NCBI RefSeq assembly: GCF_000085865.1 | Contig: NC_013511.1 | Span: forward strand, 480,516-544,515 | Length of the DNA: 64,000 nucleotides | From: Metamycoplasma hominis ATCC 23114 | GTDB lineage: Bacteria; Bacillota_I; Bacilli_A; Mycoplasmatales; Metamycoplasmataceae | Direction: 5' to 3' | Shown here: piece after piece, positions 38,813 through 51,259 of the stretch | How positions within the stretch are numbered: the stretch's first letter is position 1 | How the letters are laid out: the number at the start of each line of letters is the position of its first letter | Made by a program: the position numbers and the translations under genes | The notes under the pieces: generated by a model | Seen by the model: only the letters and a program-made list of their open reading frames with translations | The model's database searches: none | What the model was told of the DNA's origin: nothing

Positions 38813-38843
38813 AAAAAATGTTGTCTATTGAAACAACATTTTT
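38813..38843 (-). terminator. Terminator after serS
   Basis: An 11-bp stem around AATGTTGT/ACAACATT, T-run on the minus strand, directly after the serS stop. Confidence 0.75.
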
Positions 38844-38849
38844 AAAATA

Positions 38850-40115
<1,266 letters not shown>

Positions 40116-40282
40116 TTTTAATCCTCTTTTACTTTTTAAATGCTATTATATTTTACAATATTATTAAATAAATGAAATACTTAATTTTTGTTAAATATAT
40201 TTAACTTTTGCTTATTTTATATATAAAACAATAATTAATTATTATTGATAACCAAATTCTTATATTTGTTAAAATTTTAAAT

Positions 40283-42526
40283 ATGTTACAAAATAGCAAT
40301 ATTCAAGGTAAATTTAATAAAATAATGTGAACATCTACTGACAGTCAAGTTGTTATAGTTTCATTTTTAGTATCTTCTAATGATGGTTTGAATCCTGTTA
40401 AAGTTAATAAATACAACTGTATTTCAGTAACTTTAAAAAACAATTTATTTTCTGAAAAAAACATTACTTTAAACAGCCACATTTATGAAATATCAGTCTC
40501 TAAAAATAGTTTTTCAAAATATCCAAATAGTTATATTGCAATAGACGTTATTGAAATAAACGAAGATGAAGAATATAAACTAAACTATGTTATTAAATTT
40601 TTAAAAAGTAGTCATTTTCCTGGTATAGGCGAAGAAAAAGCAAAATTAATTGTAAAAGATTTAGGGATCGATGCTTTAAAAAAAATGGTTGAGGATAATT
40701 CAATTGATTATTCAAAATATTCAATATCAGAATTGACATGAAACTATGCTGTTGAATTTATTAAAAATAATCCAACATTAATTGAGGATCAAATGTTCTT
40801 TTTAACAAATAATTTAACGCCTTCTTTGTATGAAATAGTTGCTAAGAAATTTGAACATTTTAAAGATTTTATAGATGCTTACAAAGATAACTTTTACTTA
40901 TTTTATTTAGACAATGAACGTATCTCACTTGAAGATATGGACAAATTACATAATATCTTTAACAAATTTGAACACCCTTTTAAGCCTGCAACCCACTTGT
41001 ACAAATCATTTTTAAAATATCTATATAATTCTGGAAACACTAGAATTTTAAAAGATTATTTATACGACCAACTAATAAACTTTGCAAGCCAAGACACTGA
41101 ATGACCTAGGGATGTTGAAACATTCAATAATAGCGTTGAATTATTGGTTCAAAATAAATATTTAATCGAGATTGAATACGAAGATGGTACATACCTTAGT
41201 GCTAAAGATGTGTTTGATATGGAAAAATATATTGTCAAAAGATTGAAACATATTGAATCTTCTTCAAACCCAAAATTCATTAATTTTATGCCAAGTGAAA
41301 TGTTCCACCCTTTGCAACTTCAAGCAATTGAAACAGCACTAACTAGCAAATTGACATTGATCACAGGAAACCCCGGCACTGGAAAAACATTGATAACTAA
41401 TGAAATAATTAAACAACTGCTTTCAGTTTATGATGAAGATGATTTGGCAATAGTCACACCAACAGGTAGAGCAACTATCAACATAAACAATATTCAAGAA
41501 AAAACAAATGCAGTTACTATACACAGTTTTTTAGAATGGGACGTTGATAATGACAAATTCATGATTAATGAAAAAAATGCAAAACCGATTGAATGTTTAA
41601 TAATTGATGAATTTTCAATGGTAAGTGTTGATTTGTTTTATTCACTACTTAAAGGAATAAAAAAGAATTCGTTGAAAAGAATTATATTAGTTGGCGACAA
41701 AGATCAATTGCCTGCCATTGGCGCTGGTTATTTAATTAGGGATTTTATAGAAAGCAATATTTTTCAAACAATTGTTTTAAGTAAAATTTTTAGACAAGCA
41801 GAAAATTTTGACATTATTCAAGATGCTCTAGATATTAATAAAGGCAAACTACCCGAATTTAAAGGAAATAATTCTCAGTTTATTGAAACGAAACAGAGTG
41901 ATCTAAAGTCAATGTTACTCTTTAAATTAAATGACTTATTGCAACAAGGCTATAGCAAGCGTGATATTGCAATTTTAAGTCCAATATATAATTACGAAAC
42001 GGGAATTGACCAAATAAATGAAACATTAAATAATTTCTTTAGAAAATTAGATGGCAATGAACAAATAAAATATAGAGACCATGTTTTGGCCATTGATGAT
42101 AAGGTAATAAATTTAGTTAATGATCCAAAAACAAAAGTGTTTAATGGAGAAATCGGTTATATATCTCACTTTGGCTTTGAAAACAAAAAAAATTCTTTTG
42201 AAAAGGTTTTAGCAAGTATCTCTGTTGAATTTGAAAATGATTCAAAAACTGTCTCTTATTCTAGAAAAGATTTTTTTGCTAATACATACCCTGCATATTG
42301 CACAAGCGTTCATAAATATCAAGGTAGTGAATGTAAATGCGTTATTGTAGTATTATTTTCAGAGGCTAAAAAATTATTATCCAAAAAACTTATTTATACT
42401 GCTATTACTAGAGCAAAAAAATATTGTGTTGTTATTGGAGAAAAAGAAGCTTTGATAACAGGTATAAATAATGATGATGATTCAAATAGAATAACCAATA
42501 TTAAATATTTATGGAGGAACGAATAA
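40283..42526 (+). CDS. recD2: RecD2-type DNA helicase (RecD/TraA)
   Basis: 5'-3' SF1B helicase that works without RecBC, likely in replication-fork or mismatch repair; 747 aa. The N-terminal OB and HhH region includes FPGIGEEKAKLI. Walker A is GNPGTGKT (about residue 362), motif II DEFSMV, motif III GDKDQLPAIG, and C-terminal SVHKYQGSE and AITRAKK. An extended -10 TGTTAAAAT (40267-40275) ends 7 nt before the ATG and no ribosome site is present. First gene of recD2-pth-tilS-ftsH. TGA(Trp) at 40739 and 41102 among others. Confidence 0.93.
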
Positions 42527-43086
42527 TGAAATTAATTGTTGGACTTGGAAATCCTGGTGTTGAATATGAAAAAACACGCCACAACACAGGCTTTATGGTA
42601 ATTGACAAACTAGCAGAAAAATTGCATACTCCCTTAACTGAAAAAAAGTTTAATGGAATTTATTACATTGACAAAGAAGTTATTTTAGCCAAACCGTTAA
42701 CCTTTATGAATAATAGCGGTGATTTTGTTAGAGCAATAAAGGATTATTACAATATTGTAGATGATGACATTATCATTGTATATGATGATTTAGATTTGCC
42801 AGTTGGAAAAGCTGTTATTAGACAAAAAGGTTCGTCTGGTGGACATAATGGAATGAAAGATATAATTGCTAAATTAAAAACTGATGAAATAAAAAGATTA
42901 AAAATAGGAATTGGACGTGGTCAGAATGTAATTAATTATGTTCTAGGCAAATTTAGCTATCAAGATTTTTGCACAATTGAAAAAATAATTGACATTGCTT
43001 CCGATGCATTAATTTCTTTTATTAGTAATGATATTAGATTTGTTATGAATAAATTTAGTGGTGAACTATATCGTGAAAACAAATAA
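42526..43086 (+). CDS. pth: Peptidyl-tRNA hydrolase
   Basis: Recycles peptidyl-tRNA; 186 aa. GLGNPGVEYEKTRHNTGF holds the catalytic His, and YDDLDLPVGK and GSSGGHNGMKDI complete the active site. The ATG at 42526 has GGAGGA nine bases upstream and shares a base with the recD2 stop (TAATG). An in-frame ATG at 42511 lies before the ribosome site and is not the start. Confidence 0.96.
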   Translation: MKLIVGLGNPGVEYEKTRHNTGFMVIDKLAEKLHTPLTEKKFNGIYYIDKEVILAKPLTFMNNSGDFVRAIKDYYNIVDDDIIIVYDDLDLPVGKAVIRQKGSSGGHNGMKDIIAKLKTDEIKRLKIGIGRGQNVINYVLGKFSYQDFCTIEKIIDIASDALISFISNDIRFVMNKFSGELYRENK

Positions 43087-44008
43087 TTTAGTTGAATTAC
43101 AACGTGACTTATTAAATGAATTTAATAAATACAATATTAATACCAATAAAAAATTTTTAATCGGAGTAAGTGGTGGCCCTGATTCAATGTGGCTACTTAA
43201 TTTGCTTAAATCATTGAATATTGTTGTTGCACATGTAAACTACAACAAAAGATATGATAGCAATTATGATGAATCATTGGTTTCACGATTCTGTGCTGAT
43301 AACAATATCCCTTTAGAAATACTCTCATTACATAACAAATATTCTAGTGGTAACTTCCAAGCTATTGCCAGAAAAGAAAGATATGATTTTTACTTTGAAA
43401 TTTCTAAAAAATATCAATGTGACTATATCCTCCTTGCTCACCAAAAAGATGATTTTTTAGAATCATCTATTATGCAAGAAAATTCAAACAGAAAACCTTT
43501 ATTTTGGGGTATTAAGCAACTTAGCATACTAAATAATAACGTCATTTTTAGACCGATGTTAAATTTATGAACTAAACAAGAAATTATAGACTTTTGCAAT
43601 GAATATTCAATATTATTTGCAACTGATTATACCAATGCCGAAACTCATTACACTAGAAATAAAATTAGATCGAACTTAAAGAAATTAGATCCAGAGCAAA
43701 AACAAAATAAATATCAATTTTTTGTCAATAAAAATATTGAAAATGAACATATTGAAAAACAAGTTTTAGAAAGTTTTGAAAATTGAAAAAATAATCAATT
43801 CAATGTTGATAAATTAGATAAGAATTTTGTTTATATTGACCAGTTATTGTTTTATACATTAAATCATTTTTATAACAATTTAAAACTTTCATTAAATAAG
43901 ATACATGGAATTAAAGATTTTTTATTTTCACAAAATAGAACAAAAAATTTTAAATTAAACGATGAACAATATATTCATAAAATTAAAAATTTACTAATAT
44001 TTAAGTAA
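43073..44008 (+). CDS. tilS: tRNA(Ile)-lysidine synthase
   Basis: Converts C34 to lysidine in tRNA-Ile(CAU) so that it reads AUA; 311 aa. The PP-loop motif is GVSGGPDSM near residue 27. The ARKERYDFY segment and the LAHQKDDFLES region are typical. The start is a GTG; 43073 is favoured (14-nt overlap with pth), with in-frame GTGs at 43058 and 43061 as alternatives. Two TGA(Trp) codons follow, at 43568 and about 43784. The C-terminal tRNA-binding part is short. Confidence 0.92.
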
Positions 44009-44055
44009 TTTTATTATAATTTACATATTGAATTATAAACAAATAGAGAGGACAA

Positions 44056-46275
44056 ATGAACAATCCAAAAGAAAAAAAACCTAGGAAAATTGGTTTGTTT
44101 GGAATAATTGGAATTTTATTTGCAATTATTGCAGTGATAACATTGGGATATATTATCAGTGATGTTGTTAAAGAAAGAATGTCTAACTTTCAAACCTTAA
44201 ATTTTCTAGAAAGAGTTATTAGAGGAACTGCTAACAAAAATGATGGAAATTATATTTCTTCATGAGTTGAAGACCCTTATAACGATACAATAAATATCAC
44301 TATTAGAGGTACAAATAGTTTTTTAAGATCCTTAATTGGAAATAATTATTTTATTGGCGATTCTTATAGTTTTATAGTAAAAAATGGAGGCTATATAGGT
44401 CGTTCAATATTTCAAGAATTGCCTGTATGAGCAGGTTTAAGTGGAAAATCATATATAGAAGCATTGAATTCATGTGCAACATTTAATGGTCAAGTTTTAG
44501 GAAATATTGTTGCAAGTTCAATGCCAAAACCAAGCATTGCAAGCAAATATATAATTCCCGCTTTCTCTGCTTTTGTTGGCTTAGCATTTATTATTATCAT
44601 TATGGCAATGTATTTTGGTAAGGGAAGAGGAATGCTAACTGGCGGTATTGATACAAACAAATCATTAGCACAAAGAATATATTCAAATAAAAAATTCTCT
44701 GACATTGCTGGAAATGAAGAAGTAAAAGAAGAAGTAAAAGAATTAGTTGATTATCTTAAAAATCCTAAAAAATATGAAGCAGCCGGTGCTAGAATTCCAA
44801 AAGGAATATTACTAGGAGGCCCTCCAGGAACTGGTAAAACTTTAATTGCCAAAGCAACAGCGGGAGAAGCAAACGTTCCATTCTTCTTCATCTCGGCATC
44901 AAATTTTGTTGAAATGTTTGTTGGATTGGGTGCAAAAAGAGTTCGTGACATGTTTTCTGAAGCTCGCTCTCATGCTCCCGCAATAATTTTCATTGATGAA
45001 TTAGACGCTGTTGGTAGATCTCGTGGAGCTGGAATTGGTGGAGGTAATGATGAAAGAGAACAAACCCTTAACCAATTACTAGTAGAGATGGATGGTATCA
45101 AAGAAAATAGTGGTATTTTAATAATGGCAGCTACAAATAGAACCGATGTTCTAGACCCTGCTTTATTAAGACCAGGACGTTTTGATAGAACTATTACCGT
45201 TGGACTACCTGATATAAAAGAAAGAGAAGCAATTTTAAAATTACATGCTAATGGAAAAAGAATTGCAAGCAATATTAATTTTGCTATGGTAGCAAGAAGA
45301 ACACCTGGTTTCTCTGGAGCACAGCTTGAAAATGTAATTAACGAAGCCTCTTTATTAAGTGTTAGAGAAAATACCGGAGTTATAACTATTGAACAAATAG
45401 ATGAAGCTATTGACAGAGTTATTGCCGGCCCTGCTAAAAAATCAAGAACCATTTCTGAAAAAGAAAACATTGCAGTTGCCTACCATGAAGCGGGACACGC
45501 AGTTGTTGGAATAAAAATTAAAGGCGGAAATAAAGTTCAAAAAATAACTATCATTCCAAGAGGAAAAGCTGGCGGATATAATTTAATGATGCCAGATGAA
45601 GAAAAATACAATCGCTCGAAATCAGAATTACTAGCTATAATAACTTCGTTCATGGGAGGACGTGTAGCTGAAGCAATTATTTATGGAGCAGATAATGTTT
45701 CAACTGGAGCAAGTGATGATATTGCCAAAGCAACAAATATTGCTAGAAAAATGGTTACTGAATGAGGTTTATCAGACCTAGGACCAATTAAATATGAAGA
45801 AGATTCTTCAAATCCGTTCTTAGGAAGAGACTACATGAAAAATTCTTCATTTTCAAGTAAAGTAGGCCAAGAAATTGATGAACAAATAAGAAAGATTATT
45901 TTAACTGCCGAAAAGAAAGCACATGAAATAATTACAGAAAATCGTCAATTGTTAGAATTAATTAAAGACGCATTAATTATTAAAGAAACTATTGTTGCTG
46001 AAGAAATTGAATATATAGAAAAACATATGGAATTACCTCCTGAAATAACAAATACAAAAAAAGAACTTAAAAATGAATATTCAGAAGAAGATTTCAATGA
46101 ATTATTTAATGAAGTTGCTGGACAAAAACAAATTCAAGAAGATAAATACAAAGCTACTTTAAACTCTGAATTAAAGAAACATAATATTGAAGATAATAGT
46201 TCAAATAATCATTCAGAAGATTCTAATGATACAAAAAATTTAGATGAAGACAGCAACAAAAAAGACAATCAATAA
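44056..46275 (+). CDS. ftsH: ATP-dependent zinc metalloprotease FtsH
   Basis: Membrane AAA+ protease; 739 aa. Transmembrane helices at about residues 14-36 and 165-188 flank an extracellular loop. Walker [10 protein letters not shown] is near residue 255, Walker [10 protein letters not shown], the second region of homology [19 protein letters not shown], and the zinc site HEAGH at about 477. The C-terminus ends in an acidic Asn/Asp/Glu/Lys-rich tail of about 50 residues. GAGAGG precedes the ATG. Last gene of the recD2-pth-tilS-ftsH run; tilS-ftsH adjacency is common in Firmicutes. Confidence 0.97.
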
Positions 46276-46278
46276 AAT

Positions 46279-46302
46279 AAAAAAGTGGAATTCCACTTTT
46301 TT
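46279..46302. terminator. Bidirectional terminator ftsH/DUF402
   Basis: Palindrome AAAAGTGGAATTCCACTTTT with flanking A and T runs between two convergent genes. Confidence 0.8.
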
Positions 46303-46915
46303 ATATATCTCCGCTTTCTCGCAACATCTTTTCAAGGCCGTTAACAAGTTTCTTAGAAAAAACTCCTGTTCCTTTTTGCTTTTGTTCATATAAAAAATCT
46401 AATTCTTCATACAATTTATAAATTAATTTCAATGAATAATTGTATTGACTAATTGAATTTTTAAAATCTTGCCAATCTATAACGCTAAAATCTTTATCAT
46501 CATAACTTTTAATATCGATATCAAAATCAATATATTTAATTACTTCATTTTCAATATAAAAAGGGCTTGCTAAATTAATATAAATATAGTTTTCTTTAGA
46601 TTTATTTAATGTAATAGAAGCATTATAAAATTTGTTTCTAGCAAAGAAAAACAAAATAGGTTCAGAAACAACTCAATTGATAGATTTTTCAGAAACTTTT
46701 GTTTTCATTAACAAAACAACTACAAAGTCAGTTAAATTTGCAACTATTTTTGCCCCTTCATATTGTCTGTATAAAGTTCCATCATATTTAAAAACTTGAA
46801 TGGTTGTTAGTTGTCCCATCTTAAAAAACTTTTTATGTTTTTTTATATTTTTTGAGTTTGGTGTATCAATTGTTTTTAATAAATCATCAAAACTCTTTAT
46901 ACTTTCTTCTTCCAT
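46301..46915 (-). CDS. DUF402 protein (possible nucleoside tri/diphosphatase)
   Basis: 204 aa. The family signature is visible: FFFARNKFYNASITLN, then YIYINLASPFYIEN and YIDFDIDIKSYDDKDFSVID, where the acidic residues bind metal in characterised members (Ntdp type). That enzyme role is knowledge of the family, not shown here. The stop lies in the shared terminator. No ribosome site is obvious at the ATG (46915). One TGA(Trp) at about 46673. Confidence 0.75.
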
Positions 46916-47030
46916 AATACTATTTAAATGGTATCAAATAAAAAACAAAAAGATTAATTAATTAAATTTTATTTTTAATATATTACAAATTTAACAACTT
47001 GCGATTTGCTGTATATGTTATAATAATTAC

Positions 47031-47104
47031 GTGATTTAAACAAATTAAGCATTTTAGAATAAATCTATGTATGCTTTGAAAAGTAACCTTTGGTTGCTTT
47101 TTTT
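47031..47104 (+). ncRNA. Candidate small RNA, about 74 nt
   Basis: A strong extended -10 (TGTTATAAT, 47016-47024) lies 107 nt upstream of trmB. About 7 nt later begins a stretch with a two-part hairpin (AAGCAT 47047-47052 with ATGCTT 47071-47076; TAGA/TCTA inside), then an intrinsic terminator (AGTAACC, TTT loop, GGTTGCT, T7; 47082-47104). No open frame. It could be an independent small RNA or a terminated trmB leader. Confidence 0.4.
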
Positions 47105-47129
47105 GTTTATTTAGTGTATTATAATTAAT

Positions 47130-47738
47130 ATGCGACTAAGATTTAATAAAAATGCAGAAACATCCTTAATGGCAAGCCCAATGACATTTAAGGATTTTCC
47201 TATTGATAATAAAAAAAATACTATATTAGAGATTGGTATGGGGAGAGGAACCATGCTTACAAAATTAGCCCTAATGCACCCCGACATAGAATATATCGGA
47301 CTTGAAAAATACAGCACGCCCGCCTATTCTGCTTTAAAAAAAGCAATTGACCTCAACCTTGAAAATTTTCACATAATTATAGGAGATGCAATAAATTTAT
47401 CAACTTATTTTAAAAACAAAATTAAAACTATTTGATTAACATTTTCAGATCCTTGACCTAAAAAAAGACATTATAAAAGAAGGTTAGTTTATAGAGATTT
47501 TTTAAAAATTTATCAAAACGTTTTGGATAAAGACGGAGTGGTTTATTTTAAAACCGATAATGATATGCTTTATCAATTTGCAATAGATGAATTAAAAGAA
47601 ATCAATGCAAAAATCATTTATCAAACGTCTGATTTACACCATTGCAATTTCAAAATAGAAAATGTTTTTACTGATTATGAAGAAAAATTTAACAAATTAA
47701 ACAAAAATATAAACTTTATTGCATTTACTTTCAATTAA
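47130..47738 (+). CDS. trmB: tRNA (guanine-N7-)-methyltransferase
   Basis: Makes m7G46 in tRNA using S-adenosylmethionine; 202 aa. SAM-binding LEIGMGRG, IGLEKYS, the catalytic FSDPWPKKRHYKRR (with TGA for Trp) and the C-terminal FTDYEEKF. The ATG (47130) lies 4 nt after a TATAAT and 7 nt after a TATTAT, with no ribosome site, so a leaderless message is likely. It has its own terminator. Confidence 0.95.
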
Positions 47739-47764
47739 AAAGGCCTATAACAAAGGCCTTTTTT
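47737..47764 (+). terminator. Terminator after trmB
   Basis: AAAAAGGCCT, 7-nt loop, AGGCCTTTTT directly at the trmB stop. Confidence 0.85.
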
Positions 47765-47812
47765 GTTATAATTATATAATAATATAATTATATTGTGTAA
47801 ATGGAGTAAATT

Positions 47813-50548
47813 ATGCTTTTTGGCGAAGATGATAACAATAAAAAAGAAAATAAAAATTTTGAAGAAGATAACAGCCACGATTTAGATGAATATACAAATT
47901 TTGATGATAGAATCAAAAAAATCTTTAGTGACGATGATGAAACAAAAGCAAAAAAAATAGATGAAGAAGACGAAGAAGAAATTCCTCAAGACAAAGAAGG
48001 CTATAGAGTAGAACCCCAACTTTTAGATAAAGAAATTAATGGTTTAAAACCTGCCAATTTATCAAAAGTAATGAAAACATCATTCATTGAATATGCAATG
48101 AGTGTCATAGTTTCTCGTGCTCTCCCTGATGCCCGTGACGGACTAAAGCCGGTGCACCGTAGAATTTTATATGGTATGAGTGAACTTGGAATGTTTTATA
48201 CAGCGCCACATAAAAAATCGGCAAGAATCGTCGGAGATGTTTTAGGTAAATATCACCCACATGGAGATTCATCAGTATATGAAGCTATGGTAAGAATGGC
48301 TCAAGATTTTTCACTTCGCTATCCTTTAATTGATGGACACGGTAACTTTGGATCTGTTGACGGAGACGAAGCTGCTGCAATGCGTTATACAGAAGCTAGA
48401 ATGAGCAAGATTGCTGGTGCAATGGTTGATGGTATTAAGAAAAATACTGTTGACTTTATGGACAACTATGACGCAACTGAAAAAGAACCAGTTGTCTTGC
48501 CATCACGTTTCCCTAATTTATTAGTTTCTGGTTCAAGTGGTATTGCTGTTGGTATGGCAACAAATATTCCTCCTCATAACCTAGGTGAAACTATTGATGC
48601 AGTTTGTGCACTTGCAAAAAATCCAGAAATAAATGTTTTTGAATTAATGGAATATATTCAAGCTCCTGATTTTCCAACAGGTGGAATAATATTTAATAAA
48701 AAAGGATTAATTGAAGCTTATAGCACAGGTAGAGGATCAATCACCATTCGTTCAAAAGCACACATACAAGAACTTTCAAATGGAAAAAGCAAAATAATTG
48801 TTACTGAAATTCCATACGAAGTTAAAAAAACAGAAATCATGGAAAAAATTTCTGAACTTATTAAAGACAAAAAAATTGATGGAATTGCTGATTTCAGAGA
48901 TGAATCAAACAGAGATGGCATTAGAATTGTAATTGATATCAAAAAATCTTTTGTTCCTGAAATTGTTTTAAATAACTTGTTCAAATTAACAAAATTACAA
49001 AGCAATTATTCGTTCAATATGATTGCGTTGGTAAATAACGAACCAAAATTGTTGAACCTTAAGGCTTGCTTAGAAGTTTATTTAAAACACCAAATTGAAG
49101 TTGTAAGTAGAAGATTAAAATTTGATCTTGAAAAAGATAGAGCAAGAGCTCATATTTTAGAAGGTTTAAAAATCTGCATTGAAAATATTGATGCCGTAAT
49201 TAAAATAATTAAAGAATCAAAAACTGATCAAGAAGCACAAAGCAAACTTTCTCAAGCATTTAATCTTAGTGAAATACAAACAAAAGCAATTGTTGATATG
49301 AAGCTAGGAAGATTAACTGGATTAGCAATTGAAAAAATGAACGAAGAACTAAATGAAGTACATGAAAGAATTGCTAACTACATTAAGATATTAGGCGACC
49401 ATAACTTATTAATCAATTTGATAATTGAAGAATTGCAAGAAATTAAAAATGCTTATGGCGATGCTCGTAGAAGCGATATAAATTGAGATGAATTGAGCAG
49501 CATCGACAATGAAGATTTGATTCCAAAACGCGATATTGTTATAACATTAACAAATAATGGCTATATTAAAAGACTTGATATTGAGGAATATAGAGAACAA
49601 AGAAGAGGCGGAGTTGGTGTATCAACTACAAAAACATATAAAGATGATGCAATTCAAGATATATTAGTTGCAAATACCCACACGGACTTGTTGATATTTA
49701 CAGATCTTGCCAAGGTTTATAGAATTAGAGGTCACGAAGTTCCTGTTGGCACCAAACAATCAAAGGGTATTCCTATTGTTAATGTAATTCCTTCTATTCA
49801 AAAAAATGAAAAAGTTATTAAAATTTTGCCAATAAATGAATACAAACAAAATGAATATTTACTAACAGCAACTAAGAAGGGGATTGTTAAAAAAACTCCA
49901 ACAATTTTATTTGAAAGTATTAACAGAAATGGAAAAATTGCCTTTGCCATTCGTGATGATGATGACAAATTAATTGATGCATTGATTGTTAAAGATGAGG
50001 ATGAAATCTTTATTGCTGCCTCAAATAATAAAATTTGCCGTTTTGATTCAAACGAAATCAGATCAATGGGAAGAATGGCCTATGGTGTTAAGGGAATTAA
50101 AATTGACGATGTTGAAGACAATGTTGTTTCTGTATCTTCTTCAAACCAAGGAAAATATATATTTAGTCTTGGAAAAGAAGGATATGGAAAATTGACACTT
50201 GCTGCAATGTTTAGAAAAACTAGACGTGGAGCAAGTGGAGTTTATTCATTAAATGAAGAAAAATCTGGTAAATTAATTTATGCTGCAACTGTTCACGGAG
50301 TTGAAGATCTAATAGTTTTAACAAGCGATGGTGTTGCAATTAGATTTTCTTTAAAAGATGTTGCAATAACCGGTAGAAATACTAAAGGTGTTAAATTAGT
50401 AAATCTAAAAGGAAGAACCACAAACATTGTTGCAGCAACAAAAATTTTAGATGATGATTTAGAAGACAATGACAGAAAATTATCAGAAAATGAATTCAAA
50501 GAAATTGAATCAGATGCTGAAAATAACCTTAATCAAAAAAATGAATAA
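47813..50548 (+). CDS. gyrA: DNA gyrase subunit A
   Basis: Type II topoisomerase subunit that introduces negative supercoils with GyrB; 911 aa. An acidic extension of about 85 residues (Asp/Glu/Lys rich) precedes the conserved core. The quinolone region reads [17 protein letters not shown], with wild-type Ser (about residue 152) and Glu four residues later. The catalytic Tyr lies in MRYTEARM (about 192). The GyrA-box QRRGGVG (near 597) separates it from ParC, and the pinwheel C-terminal domain is complete. One TGA(Trp) at 49484. GGAG precedes the ATG. Confidence 0.95.
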
Positions 50549-50578
50549 TTATTAATAACAAATAAACTATAATTATTA

Positions 50579-50647
50579 TGTATGCGTTAAAATGCATACA
50601 GATTGTAGTTGCACAGAGAGGTTTTGAAAAATAATCTCTCTTTTTTT
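50579..50647 (+). ncRNA. Candidate small RNA or double-hairpin gyrA terminator, about 69 nt
   Basis: TATAAT (50568-50573) is followed by a perfect 7-bp hairpin (TGTATGC/GCATACA, 50579-50600), a 14-nt linker, and an intrinsic terminator AGAGAG...CTCTCT with T7 (50615-50647). Architecture resembles 47031-47104. A simpler reading is the gyrA 3' end with two hairpins. Confidence 0.35.
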
Positions 50648-50649
50648 AT

Positions 50650-50686
50650 ATTTTAAAAACCACCTTATAAAGGCGGTTTTTAAAAT
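50650..50686 (-). terminator. Terminator after the surface coiled-coil gene
   Basis: Long stem (50650-50666 with 50670-50686) and 3-nt loop. The only imperfect position is A opposite C in plus-strand RNA but G opposite U in minus-strand RNA, so the hairpin pairs fully only when transcribed leftward, as expected for the gene at 50699-52705. Confidence 0.75.
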
Positions 50687-50698
50687 ATAGATATTTGT

Positions 50699-51259
50699 TT
50701 AATTTTCTGGGTTTTGTTTTAATTCTGTAAGAAATTTCTCTAATTCTTTGTTTAAATCAAGTGATTTCAATAGTCAAGGAGTTTTATTAACTTCCTTAAA
50801 ATATTCAAACATTCCTTCAGGTGCATCTTTAAGTCCAAATCATTCAACTCATTTATTGATAGATTCTAATTGATTTGAATTGTTTGGTAATTTTAACGTT
50901 AATTCGTCTAATTTAGTTTTTCATTCAGAAATTTTTGAGGCATATTTTCCGGTTTGTTCTAAGCGTTTTATAGTATCATTAACTTCTTTGTATATTGATT
51001 TATTTGGATCAATTCTGGTCATTGTCGTAGAATAAGGTCCGATCTTGCGAACTGTTGTTGTGGCTTTGTGTTCTTTAAAGTTTGATAAAATCTTTTTTCA
51101 AACAACATCACAATAAAATCATAATCTTTTTTCAACCTCTGACATTGTTTTATTAAAGTTAGATACATATTCATCAAAGGTCATATTCTTAAATAATATT
51201 TTCTTTTCTTTTGTTTCGACTACAGTGTTTTTAGATTTGTCAATTTCGTATTGGGATTG
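50699..51259 (-). pseudogene. In-frame C-terminal remnant of the coiled-coil surface protein
   Basis: After the TAA at 51262-51260 the same frame stays open for another 186 codons, down to a TAA at 50699, with TGA as Trp. It contains a plausible domain (MTFDEYVSNFNKTMSEVEKR, then YSTTMTRIDPNKSIYKEVND). It lacks its own ribosome site next to its first Met (about 51184). Together with the upstream CDS it makes one 668-codon frame broken by a single stop. It is probably a nonsense mutation in this strain; recoding or independent translation from the internal Met cannot be excluded. Confidence 0.65.

Noticed and set aside
44490-45470. Long minus-strand frames opposite ftsH
   Set aside because: They are shadows of a strongly conserved coding sequence; no start signals or recognisable product.
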